Source: an uncultured Oscillospiraceae bacterium (GTDB taxonomy: Bacteria > Bacillota > Clostridia > Oscillospirales > Ruminococcaceae). Taken from it: 20,939 bases of DNA. The translations under genes were made by a program, and so were the position numbers. The first letter of the stretch is position 1. Each line of letters starts with the position of its first letter. Positions 15,122 to 20,939 of the stretch are shown here, in pieces. The stretch spans positions 1 through 20,939 of the forward strand of contig USBI01000032.1 in the NCBI GenBank assembly GCA_900552945.1. Direction: 5' to 3'. Under the pieces are notes generated by a model that saw only the letters and a program-made list of their open reading frames with translations, was not told where the DNA came from and ran no database searches.

Positions 15122-15137
15122 GGCGGTAAATCCCGCC
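15122..15137 (-). promoter_or_regulatory. Small hairpin in the murD leader
   Basis: GGCGG and CCGCC arms (15122-15126, 15133-15137) with a 6-base loop lie in the leader between the murD promoter and its start codon. There is no U-tract, so it is not a terminator. It could affect mRNA stability. With only 5 bp it may be chance. Confidence 0.3.
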
Positions 15138-15150
15138 AATGCTAACAGAA

Positions 15151-15179
15151 ATTTTATCACAGAATGCCCGGCGGTTCAA
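15151..15179 (-). promoter_or_regulatory. murD: Promoter of the murD-M42-M42-ynbB operon
   Basis: On the minus strand: -35 TTGAAC (15174-15179), a 17-base spacer, -10 TAAAAT (15151-15156) with TGA before it (extended -10). The -35 lies inside the right arm of the inverted repeat that ends the upstream gene. The predicted leader to ATG 15066 is about 80 bases. Confidence 0.7.
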
Positions 15180-15209
15180 GGGGAGAAGCGGTATGCTCCT
15201 CCCCTTGAA
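15175..15209 (-). terminator. Inverted repeat after the radical SAM gene, likely terminator
   Basis: TTCAAGGGGAG (15175-15185) and CTCCCCTTGAA (15199-15209) form a perfect 11-bp stem with a 13-base loop, 8 bases after the stop of the radical SAM gene. The minus transcript lacks a U-tract after the stem, so termination may be partial; on the plus strand TTTT follows. It overlaps the murD -35 element. Confidence 0.55.
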
Positions 15210-15217
15210 TTTTAACG

Positions 15218-16159
15218 TTACAAACCGTGCCACAAAGTTCCCTGCATGCTTCCCCGGCGGACAAATTCCTTGTCGATTTCCGCTAAAACCGCTCGTTTGC
15301 GCTTCGTCCAGAGCGGCGCGACAAGCAATTCCCGCGGGCCGTCACCGGTGACCCGCTCCACTACCGTCTGAGGTGGAAAACGCTCCAGTTGGTCCACCAC
15401 AAGAGAGGTATACTCTTCCAAAGATAGCAGAGGAAACGGCTCTTTTGTGTATTCCTGTTCCAGTTTTGTCCCCTTTATGATATGCAGCATATGCAGCTTT
15501 ATCCCCCACGGGGAGAGCGCCGCCACCTGCTGTGCCGAGCCTAACATATCCGCTTGCGTTTCACCGGGCAGACCATTGATCAAGTGGACGCACACGCGAA
15601 TTCCCCGTGTCTGAAGGGCGGCGTATCCTTCACAGAACTCCGCCCAGCTGTGACAGCGGTTGATCCGCCCGGCCGTGCGGTCATGCACCGTCTGCAAGCC
15701 GAGTTCCACCACCAGAAATGTTTTGTGGTGAAGTTCCTCCAGCAGTTCAACCACCGGCGGCGGTAAAAGGTCCGCGCGGGTGGCGACGCACAAGCCGACC
15801 ACTCCGTCAAACGAGAGCGCCTCATAAAAAAGCTCTCTTAAACGGGAAACAGGCGCATATGTATTGCTATGCGCCTGAAAATATGCAAGAAATTGCGCCT
15901 GCGGCCATTTGCGGGAAAGCAGCTCTTTTCCCTGCACAAACTGCTGTGCAAGCGGACCTGCCCCGGCGAAATCTCCCGCGCCGCGCCCACCGCAGTAGGT
16001 ACAGCCGCCGGTCCCTTTCACACCGTCAATATTCGGGCAGGTGAATCCGGCGTCCAGCGGAATTTTCACCGTCTTTTTGCCGAATACCCGCTTCATCTCA
16101 TAATCAAACGCATGAAACCGTTTGTTGTCGTTCGAATATGGAAATGGATTGCCGTTCAT
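15218..16159 (-). CDS. TIGR01212-family radical SAM protein (YtqA-like)
   Basis: Predicted radical S-adenosylmethionine enzyme, 313 residues. The 4Fe-4S cysteines are C41, C53 and C56 in FTCPNIDG and GGCTYCGG, the spacing typical of the TIGR01212/YtqA family and not the plain CX3CX2C motif. Further family signs: QFLAYFQAHSNTYAP, GLCVATRADLLP, LVVELGLQTVHDRT and VCVHLINGLPGETQADML. It is related to the Elp3/MiaB-type radical SAM group; the substrate, possibly RNA, is not known to me. GGGGA precedes the ATG. It follows the amino-acid ABC ATPase gene by only 11 bases, so it is co-transcribed, though no functional link is evident. Confidence 0.92.
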   Translation of the reverse strand: MNGNPFPYSNDNKRFHAFDYEMKRVFGKKTVKIPLDAGFTCPNIDGVKGTGGCTYCGGRGAGDFAGAGPLAQQFVQGKELLSRKWPQAQFLAYFQAHSNTYAPVSRLRELFYEALSFDGVVGLCVATRADLLPPPVVELLEELHHKTFLVVELGLQTVHDRTAGRINRCHSWAEFCEGYAALQTRGIRVCVHLINGLPGETQADMLGSAQQVAALSPWGIKLHMLHIIKGTKLEQEYTKEPFPLLSLEEYTSLVVDQLERFPPQTVVERVTGDGPRELLVAPLWTKRKRAVLAEIDKEFVRRGSMQGTLWHGL

Positions 16160-16170
16160 AACCGTCCCCG

Positions 16171-16914
16171 TTAATACGCGCTGCTCAAAAACTCCGCCGT
16201 ACGCGGGAATTTCGGGTGGTTAAAAATCTCATCCGGTGTGCCGGCTTCCAAAATCTTCCCGTCATCCATAAAGATCACCTTGTTGGCGACCTCCCGCGCA
16301 AACGCCATTTCATGGGTTACAACAATCATGGTCATATGCTCTTCAGCAAGTTTTTTCATAACGCCGAGTACCTCGCCTGTCAGCTCCGGGTCAAGCGCGG
16401 AGGTCGGTTCGTCAAACAGCATGATGTCCGGGTTGAGCATCAGCGCACGCGCAATAGCCACACGCTGTTTCTGCCCGCCTGAAAGCTGGGAAGGGTACGC
16501 GTCAATCTTATCAAGCAAGCCAACCTTACGCAGCATCTCTTCACATTCCGCGGAAATCGAAGCACGATCCCGTTTCCCCGCAAGGCGCACCGGCATTTCC
16601 AGATTTTTACGCACGCTCATATGCGGGAACAGATTGAACTGCTGAAAGACCATACCCATTTTCCCGGTAATTTGTTTGATTGTATTTTTAGAAGGATATT
16701 TTCCGTTCTTTACAAGCGGCTCCCCCTCTATGATGATATCCCCGCCGCCAACCGTTTCAAGGTTGATGATACAGCGGAGCATGGTACTTTTACCGGAACC
16801 GGAGGAACCGATGACCGCTACCACATCGCCCTTTTCCACATCGAACGAAACGCCCTTGAGCACTTCCAGCTTTCCGAAGGATTTCTTCAGGTCTTTTACC
16901 TCGATAAACGCCAT
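16171..16914 (-). CDS. Polar amino-acid ABC transporter ATP-binding protein (GlnQ type)
   Basis: ATPase that powers amino-acid uptake on the cytoplasmic side of the permease. The 247-residue protein starting [14 protein letters not shown] shows Walker [10 protein letters not shown] (36-44), the Q-loop glutamine at 91, signature LSGGQ (144-148), Walker B IMLFDEP (164-170), the D-loop SALD and switch H201. Length and motif spacing are those of GlnQ/HisP/ArtP proteins. I chose ATG 16914 because GGAGG lies 9 bases upstream and it begins one base after the permease stop; a start at 16935 would add 7 residues inside the permease gene. The exact amino acid cannot be told from the ATPase. Confidence 0.95.
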   Translation of the reverse strand: MAFIEVKDLKKSFGKLEVLKGVSFDVEKGDVVAVIGSSGSGKSTMLRCIINLETVGGGDIIIEGEPLVKNGKYPSKNTIKQITGKMGMVFQQFNLFPHMSVRKNLEMPVRLAGKRDRASISAECEEMLRKVGLLDKIDAYPSQLSGGQKQRVAIARALMLNPDIMLFDEPTSALDPELTGEVLGVMKKLAEEHMTMIVVTHEMAFAREVANKVIFMDDGKILEAGTPDEIFNHPKFPRTAEFLSSAY

Positions 16915-16915
16915 A

Positions 16916-17581
16916 TTATTCCGCCTCCCGGTCAAAGTTCAGCTTCTTTTCAATGTACTTGAACAGCAGTGACAAAATCGTATTCATCACAAGATAGATC
17001 ACCGCGGCGACAAAGAACGGAACGATGGTGACGTCGCGGTTGACCGCCGTTTTCGCCGCATGCAGGATTTCCGGAACCGAAACCGCGTAAAGCAGCGAAG
17101 TATCTTTCACCAGCGTGACCGATTCGTTGGAAAGCGACGGCAGCGCAACGCGCAGCATCTGCGGGATGACCACCCGAAGAAAGGTCTGAGCCCGCGAAAG
17201 CCCAAGCACCTGAGCCGCCTCATACTGCCCCTTATCCACCGAAAGAAGACCGCCGCGGAAAATTTCAGCAAAATAAGCCGCGTAGTTGAGCACAAAACCA
17301 ATACACGCCGCTGTGAAGCGGTCAAAAACAAGATGTCCGCCAATGCCTGGAATCAGCGGCAGACCGAAATAGATGAACAGCAGCTGAAGCAGCAGCGGCG
17401 TGCCGCGCACAACGTAAATAAAGGCACGCGCCAGCCATACTACCGGAAGAAACCGGCAGCGCGCAAGAAGTGTAATCCCAAAACCAAGCGGCAGCGACAG
17501 CACGATAACAATTGCGAACAACCCGGTTGCAACCAAGGCGCCTTCCAGCATTGGCGGTAAGATCGACCAAATATACTCCAT
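16916..17581 (-). CDS. Polar amino-acid ABC transporter permease (HisM/GlnP family)
   Basis: Membrane subunit, 221 residues from ATG 17581 (MEYIW), with about five hydrophobic segments. The EAA loop that contacts the ATPase is visible as [22 protein letters not shown]. The conserved [18 protein letters not shown] segment is typical of the HisM/GlnP class. GAGGG lies 6 bases upstream of ATG 17581, whereas the ATG two codons earlier (17587) is too close to it. Only one permease gene is present, so the channel is probably a homodimer. It follows the terminator after the binding-protein gene, and a weak promoter may lie between. Confidence 0.94.
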   Translation of the reverse strand: MEYIWSILPPMLEGALVATGLFAIVIVLSLPLGFGITLLARCRFLPVVWLARAFIYVVRGTPLLLQLLFIYFGLPLIPGIGGHLVFDRFTAACIGFVLNYAAYFAEIFRGGLLSVDKGQYEAAQVLGLSRAQTFLRVVIPQMLRVALPSLSNESVTLVKDTSLLYAVSVPEILHAAKTAVNRDVTIVPFFVAAVIYLVMNTILSLLFKYIEKKLNFDREAE

Positions 17582-17630
17582 TTTCATCCCTCACTGTACA
17601 ACAAGCTTTTATCCATTAACGATTTGCCGG

Positions 17631-17659
17631 TTTATCACATTGAAGCGGCGGACATACAA
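17631..17659 (-). promoter_or_regulatory. Possible weak promoter before the permease gene
   Basis: On the minus strand: TTGTAT (17654-17659), a 17-base spacer, GATAAA (17631-17636) preceded by TGT. Matches are modest (3 of 6 and 4 of 6). It would supply permease, ATPase and radical SAM transcription independently of read-through from the binding-protein gene. Confidence 0.35.
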
Positions 17660-17681
17660 CAACCTCTCTACCATATGACGC

Positions 17682-17715
17682 AAAAAAATAAGGCGTGTGT
17701 TTCACGCCTTATTTT
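17682..17715 (-). terminator. Strong terminator between binding protein and permease genes
   Basis: AAAATAAGGCGTG (17685-17697) and CACGCCTTATTTT (17703-17715) form a perfect 13-bp stem with a 5-base loop. In the minus transcript the stem runs into seven T in a row. It starts 32 bases after the binding-protein stop. Such a site lets the binding protein be made in excess over the membrane parts. Confidence 0.92.
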
Positions 17716-17747
17716 AGCATTTTTACACGGAACTTGTCCAGAAAAAT

Positions 17748-18587
17748 TTACTCAATGACAAGTACGTTTTTGCCGAACCATTTTTCAGAAATCTCAGCCG
17801 CTTTGCCGTTCTCAACAAGTTTGTCCAGCGCCGCTTCTACTTTGGCTTTGATGTCATCACTGCCCTCTTTTGCAAAAGCAATCGCATAATCCTCTTCGCT
17901 GAGCATATCGTCCAAAATCACGAAATCATCGCTGCCTTTGAGCTGATAGTTGGCAACGACCTCATCCACGACCACCGCATCAATACGGCCGGTCGGCAGG
18001 TCGGTCAATGCGAGTACGTTGGTATCATACGGCACCATGTTGGACTGGCTGATGAACTCATCGTCCGCGGCAGCAGCCTCTGCGGTCGACGCTTTCTGAA
18101 CGCCGACATTTTTGCCGATAAGATCTTCACGGGAGGTGATATCAGAGTCCTTGTTTACTACAACAACCATGTGGTTTTTCATGTACGGTTTGGAAAGATT
18201 CATTTTCTCCTGACGTTCTTCATCAACGCTCAAACCGTTCCAAATGCAGGTGATGTTGCCGTTGTTGAGTTCCATCTCTTTGGAATCCCAAGAGATCGGC
18301 TGAACAACAAGCTCCATGCCCAACTCGTCGCAAACCGCCTGCGCGAGATCAATGTCAAAGCCAACGATCTCGTTGTTTTCATCACGGTAACCCATAGGCG
18401 GGAAGCTGTCATCCAGGCCCAAAATGAATTTTTCTTTTTCAGTGGATTCCGAAGCGCTGGTAGAATCGGAAGAACCGCTTGCGGAAGAATCACCGGAACC
18501 AGCATCGCTATTGCTGCACGCGGCCAGCATGGTAACAGCCATTGTACCGGCTAAAACAGCAGCCAAAACACGTTTGAATAATTTCAA
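17748..18587 (-). CDS. Amino-acid ABC transporter substrate-binding lipoprotein
   Basis: Extracellular solute-binding protein family 3, 279 residues, anchored by lipid outside the membrane. The signal peptide ends in a lipobox LAAC with the lipidated C24. A Ser/Gly/Asp-rich linker of about 25 residues follows, then the two-lobed domain beginning FILGLDDSFPPMGYRDENNE, with GFDIDLAQAV and the second-lobe segment DLPTGRIDAVVVDEVVANY. The ligand is probably a polar or charged amino acid or cystine; I cannot fix it. The start appears to be TTG 18587 (TTGAAATTATTC, read MKLF), because no ATG or GTG is in frame nearby; GAGAGGA lies about 11 bases upstream. It is the first gene of the transporter unit and has its own terminator. 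Confidence 0.94.
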   Translation of the reverse strand: MKLFKRVLAAVLAGTMAVTMLAACSNSDAGSGDSSASGSSDSTSASESTEKEKFILGLDDSFPPMGYRDENNEIVGFDIDLAQAVCDELGMELVVQPISWDSKEMELNNGNITCIWNGLSVDEERQEKMNLSKPYMKNHMVVVVNKDSDITSREDLIGKNVGVQKASTAEAAAADDEFISQSNMVPYDTNVLALTDLPTGRIDAVVVDEVVANYQLKGSDDFVILDDMLSEEDYAIAFAKEGSDDIKAKVEAALDKLVENGKAAEISEKWFGKNVLVIE

Positions 18588-18617
18588 AACAATTACGTCC
18601 TCTCTTTTTCTCTTTTC

Positions 18618-18652
18618 AGGGCAAAATCCGCCCTCAACAGTTGTCTATTTTA
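18618..18652 (-). promoter_or_regulatory. Likely promoter and short leader hairpin of the binding-protein gene
   Basis: A -10 candidate TAAAAT (minus; 18647-18652) lies about 60 bases before the start codon, but its -35 is poor and falls in the preceding terminator. The leader also holds a 5-bp hairpin, AGGGC and GCCCT, at 18618-18634. I see no T-box or known amino-acid riboswitch in this short leader. Confidence 0.3.
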
Positions 18653-18664
18653 CACTTTAGCAAA

Positions 18665-18700
18665 TTAAAAAGCTAACGCTCTGCAACGTTAGCTTTTTAA
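18665..18700. terminator. Terminator of the GH127 gene
   Basis: TTAAAAAGCTAACG (18665-18678) and CGTTAGCTTTTTAA (18687-18700) are perfect 14-bp arms with an 8-base loop. The hairpin lies 62 bases after the GH127 stop. On either strand the second arm ends in five T, and the symmetry makes it bidirectional. Confidence 0.85.
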
Positions 18701-18762
18701 ATAAAACGCGATTTAAATAAAATATCGAATTTATGCTTTGCTTTTCTTACAAATCCGCCGAT

Positions 18763-20700
18763 TTACTTTGTTTCGCAACGAACCCAAACAAGCATTTCGC
18801 CTTTTCCGCGGTTATTCCAGAAACAATACGGCACGAATTTAAGCTCCGCCAGTTCCTTTTTGGGCGGTTTTTCCGTATAAAGCGCATCATCCTGCGAAAC
18901 CGTTCGAGCAGCCTGCGCCGAAATCACAGTCGTGCCCCCAAACAAAGCCGGGTCATAGGATTCACGAAGTTCCGTATCCTTCAAAAGCTCAAACGCTCCA
19001 AGATTTTCTCCGTTGTCTGCCTGTTCCAAACAGTAAACCAACGGCCCTTTTACCACGCACGCTTTGCCGATGTCCGCGCGCACCTTGGCGTTTGCATAAA
19101 TCAGACGTGCCGGCATATCCAGTTCCAGTTGGATGGTGTGATCCCCTTCCCAGCAGCGGGAAAGTAACAGATAACCGTTTTCCATCACCGGAGCATCCAC
19201 AGAAACGCCGTCAACCTTCAAGCCCTTCAACTGGGTAAACTGCGGAATACGCAGCGCGACCGCAAACGGAGATTTTCCCGCGCAGGAAAGCGAAAGCTTC
19301 ACTGCTCCTTCAAACGGATAAGCGGTATCCAGCTTGAGCGACACTTTGTTTTCACCAATCGTGCAAGCGGTTTCGTTGGCAACGTAAAGATTCACATAAA
19401 GGCTTTCTTCATCCACAGAGTAAACATACTGCCCCAGAGACGCGAGCGTGCGGATAATATTCGGAGGGCAGCAGGCGCAGCCAAACCATTTCTGCCGTAC
19501 ATCCTTTACATGGCGAAGGTCGGTGTTCTTTTCCGCCACCTCCGGAATGACCTCCAGAGGATTAACATAGAAGAAATTCTTCCCTTCCAGAGAGATACCG
19601 GCAAGAACCGTATTATAGAGAGCGCGTTCCATCACGTCGGCATACTTCGCATCACGCTCTAGCTCTACCATGCGTTTTGTAAACATGGCTAAGGCAATGG
19701 ATGCACAGGACTCAGAATAGTTGGAATGGTTCGGCAGGTCGTAGTCGCAGGTAAATCGTTCTCCGCCGGCGGCAGAACCAATGCTTCCGGTAATATACAT
19801 CCGCTTCTGCGAAATGTTGTCAAACAACGTCTCGCAGGCGTTCAGCAGGGATTCATCCTCATACGCGCCGGCAACATCGGCAACTCCGGTAAACAGGTAA
19901 AGGTCACGTACCGCGTGACCTTCTGCCGTTTTCTGTTCACGGATGGGCGCGTGCACCTGATAATAGGTGTCGTTAAAAATAGACGGGTCAAAGGTACTGA
20001 CATATCCTGGGCGGTTCTTTTCAATTTCAAAATAATTCGGTTCAGTTCCGCGGCGCTCAATGAAAAAGCGAGCAAGGTCGGCATACCGTTTCACACCGGT
20101 CGCCTCGTACAGCCGCATAAGCGCAAGCTCAATTTCCGGGTGACCCGGATAAGCGGAAATCTGTCCCTCGCCGTCACCGAATGTATCACAAATCAGGTCG
20201 GCATACCGGCAGATGATTTTGAGCAGCTTATCTTTTCCGGTCGCATAATAATAAGCGACCGCAGCTTCCATGAAATGCCCCGCGCAGTAAAGTTCATGAC
20301 GGTCACGCAGGCAGGTAAAACGTTTTTCATACTCGCCCAAAATATAATAAGTATTCAGATACCCGTCTTCTTTTTGAGCCTTTCCAATGATATCAATGGC
20401 TTCGTCGGCTGTACGTTCCAGTTCTTCGTCCGGATTAAGCTCCAGATAGTACGCGACTCCTTCCAGCCACTTTGCGACATCGCTGTCCTGAAAGCACATT
20501 CCGCCGAATTCGCCCTCTTCCAACCCCGCAGCGACCTTGAAGTTATGCATGCAGTAGCTCTTTTCTGCATCCGGCAGTCGGTCGTTGAGTGCTTCCCACT
20601 GGTAAGCGAGCCCGTTTCGCACGTTTTGAATATAACGCGACCAGAACCCATCATGGATTCTAATTTCATGCAACGGCAAAGAGTGTAAGCGTTTGCGCAT
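18763..20700 (-). CDS. Glycoside hydrolase family 127 beta-L-arabinofuranosidase (DUF1680)
   Basis: The 645-residue protein is full length for GH127, which releases beta-L-arabinofuranose from plant or glycoprotein oligosaccharides. It starts with the (alpha/alpha)6-barrel region (VAKWLEGVAYYLE, KEDGYLNTYY, CAGHFMEAAVAYY), followed by a C-terminal beta region. The zinc-cysteine active site known from Bifidobacterium HypBA1 is intact: E330 and C332 in SESCAS, C410 and C411 in GCACCPPN, matching HypBA1 E338, C340, C417 and C418. C417 is the nucleophile there, so C410 is the candidate here. There is no signal peptide, so it acts inside the cell on imported oligosaccharides. AAGGA precedes the ATG by 11 bases. 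No sugar transporter is visible in the window; partners may lie beyond the contig end. Confidence 0.94.
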   Translation of the reverse strand: MRKRLHSLPLHEIRIHDGFWSRYIQNVRNGLAYQWEALNDRLPDAEKSYCMHNFKVAAGLEEGEFGGMCFQDSDVAKWLEGVAYYLELNPDEELERTADEAIDIIGKAQKEDGYLNTYYILGEYEKRFTCLRDRHELYCAGHFMEAAVAYYYATGKDKLLKIICRYADLICDTFGDGEGQISAYPGHPEIELALMRLYEATGVKRYADLARFFIERRGTEPNYFEIEKNRPGYVSTFDPSIFNDTYYQVHAPIREQKTAEGHAVRDLYLFTGVADVAGAYEDESLLNACETLFDNISQKRMYITGSIGSAAGGERFTCDYDLPNHSNYSESCASIALAMFTKRMVELERDAKYADVMERALYNTVLAGISLEGKNFFYVNPLEVIPEVAEKNTDLRHVKDVRQKWFGCACCPPNIIRTLASLGQYVYSVDEESLYVNLYVANETACTIGENKVSLKLDTAYPFEGAVKLSLSCAGKSPFAVALRIPQFTQLKGLKVDGVSVDAPVMENGYLLLSRCWEGDHTIQLELDMPARLIYANAKVRADIGKACVVKGPLVYCLEQADNGENLGAFELLKDTELRESYDPALFGGTTVISAQAARTVSQDDALYTEKPPKKELAELKFVPYCFWNNRGKGEMLVWVRCETK

Positions 20701-20727
20701 TGTCTCATCATTCCTTTGTAAAATATT

Positions 20728-20740
20728 CGTTTTATAAACG
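20728..20740. promoter_or_regulatory. Possible operator at the GH127 transcription start
   Basis: CGTTT, three bases, AAACG form a small inverted repeat directly downstream of the -10 of the GH127 promoter, where a repressor would block initiation. The arms are only 5 bases, so this is suggestive. The regulator is unknown; it could be encoded by the divergent gene beyond the contig end. Confidence 0.35.
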
Positions 20741-20741
20741 T

Positions 20742-20750
20742 ATTATAGCA
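20742..20750 (-). promoter_or_regulatory. Extended -10 promoter of the GH127 gene
   Basis: TGCTATAAT on the minus strand is a perfect extended -10 (TGn plus TATAAT). No good -35 lies at 16-18 bases, as expected for an extended -10 promoter that may need an activator. The predicted leader is about 35 bases. Confidence 0.65.
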
Positions 20751-20876
20751 CCCGAATATACGCTCAACCAGTTAAATTTTTTCTCTTTTTATAGAAAATT
20801 TTCCTGTTTATCACGGCAAAAAGGCGATTCAACACAAACAATTATTCGAACTAATTCTAAAAGATTCAAAAAAATA

Positions 20877-20905
20877 TTTACCAAAATCAATAAATATGTT
20901 ATAAT
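20877..20905 (+). promoter_or_regulatory. Outward-facing promoter near the contig end
   Basis: On the plus strand: TTTACC (20877-20882), a 17-base spacer and TATAAT (20900-20905) preceded by TGT. It points off the contig, so a divergent gene probably begins just beyond the end. Regions 20751-20876 and 20906-20928 are AT-rich or short and hold no gene that I can see. Confidence 0.65.
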
Positions 20906-20928
20906 AAATTAATCGACCTGCACAGCTC

Positions 20929-20939
20929 CTGTCTCTTAT
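20929..20939 (+). other. Probable residual Nextera/Tn5 adapter
   Basis: The window's last 11 bases, CTGTCTCTTAT, equal the first 11 bases of the Tn5 mosaic-end complement used in Nextera libraries (CTGTCTCTTATACACATCT). The match runs exactly to the terminal base, which is what untrimmed adapter read-through at a contig end looks like. They are probably not genomic. Confidence 0.8.

Noticed and set aside
20742..20766. TTGAGC as -35 of the GH127 promoter
   Set aside because: It lies only 14 bases from the TATAAT, too close for SigA; the extended -10 explains the promoter better.
1..20939. CRISPR array, insertion sequence, prophage, tRNA or toxin-antitoxin genes
   Set aside because: I looked for regular direct repeats, transposase or integrase motifs, cloverleaf patterns and small paired genes on both strands and found none that I could support.

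Overview
The window looks like a 20.9 kb contig from the chromosome of an anaerobic Clostridia-class Firmicute, probably Oscillospiraceae/Ruminococcaceae-like. That placement is inferred from gene content and order; no 16S or other decisive marker is present. Base composition is moderate, about half G+C by eye. All genes but one lie on the minus strand, so transcription runs from high to low coordinates. I see no phage, transposon, CRISPR array, tRNA or rRNA. This is ordinary housekeeping chromosome with some unusual gene structures.

Layout from high to low coordinates. (1) 20.9-18.7 kb: an intracellular GH127-type beta-L-arabinofuranosidase with its own extended -10 promoter and a strong terminator. 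A second promoter faces out of the contig on the plus strand. The last 11 bases match the start of the Nextera/Tn5 adapter and are probably not genomic. (2) 18.6-15.2 kb: a polar amino-acid ABC importer. The lipoprotein binding protein is followed by its own terminator, then permease, ATPase and a TIGR01212-type radical SAM protein. (3) 15.1-9.7 kb: murD, two tandem M42 aminopeptidases, a doubtful 62-codon ORF, a YnbB-like PLP enzyme ('aluminium resistance' family) and a small membrane protein, all tightly spaced behind one promoter. (4) 9.6-6.35 kb: rplS with a long structured leader and a terminator, then lepB, rbgA/ylqF and a fused rnhB-yraN gene, a conserved Firmicutes order. (5) 6.3-4.75 kb: monocistronic thrC. 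(6) 4.63-4.46 kb: the only plus-strand gene, a 56-residue DUF1540 Cys-rich protein with its own terminator. (7) 4.36-3.66 kb: a COG1768-like metallophosphoesterase. (8) 3.64-0.1 kb: the protein-quality operon tig-clpP-clpX, closed by a perfect 30-bp palindromic terminator.

Functional themes are protein folding, degradation and export (Tig, ClpXP, LepB, M42 peptidases), ribosome assembly (L19, RbgA), RNA:DNA hybrid removal (RNase HII), amino-acid metabolism (ThrC, ABC importer, YnbB-like enzyme) and wall precursor synthesis (MurD). Points most worth a second look are the RNase HII-YraN fusion, the Lys/Ala-rich tail on trigger factor, the ambiguous lepB start (possible C-run frameshift or a hairpin covering the ribosome site), the rplS leader, and the adapter at the contig end. 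I found no convincing new multi-gene system.
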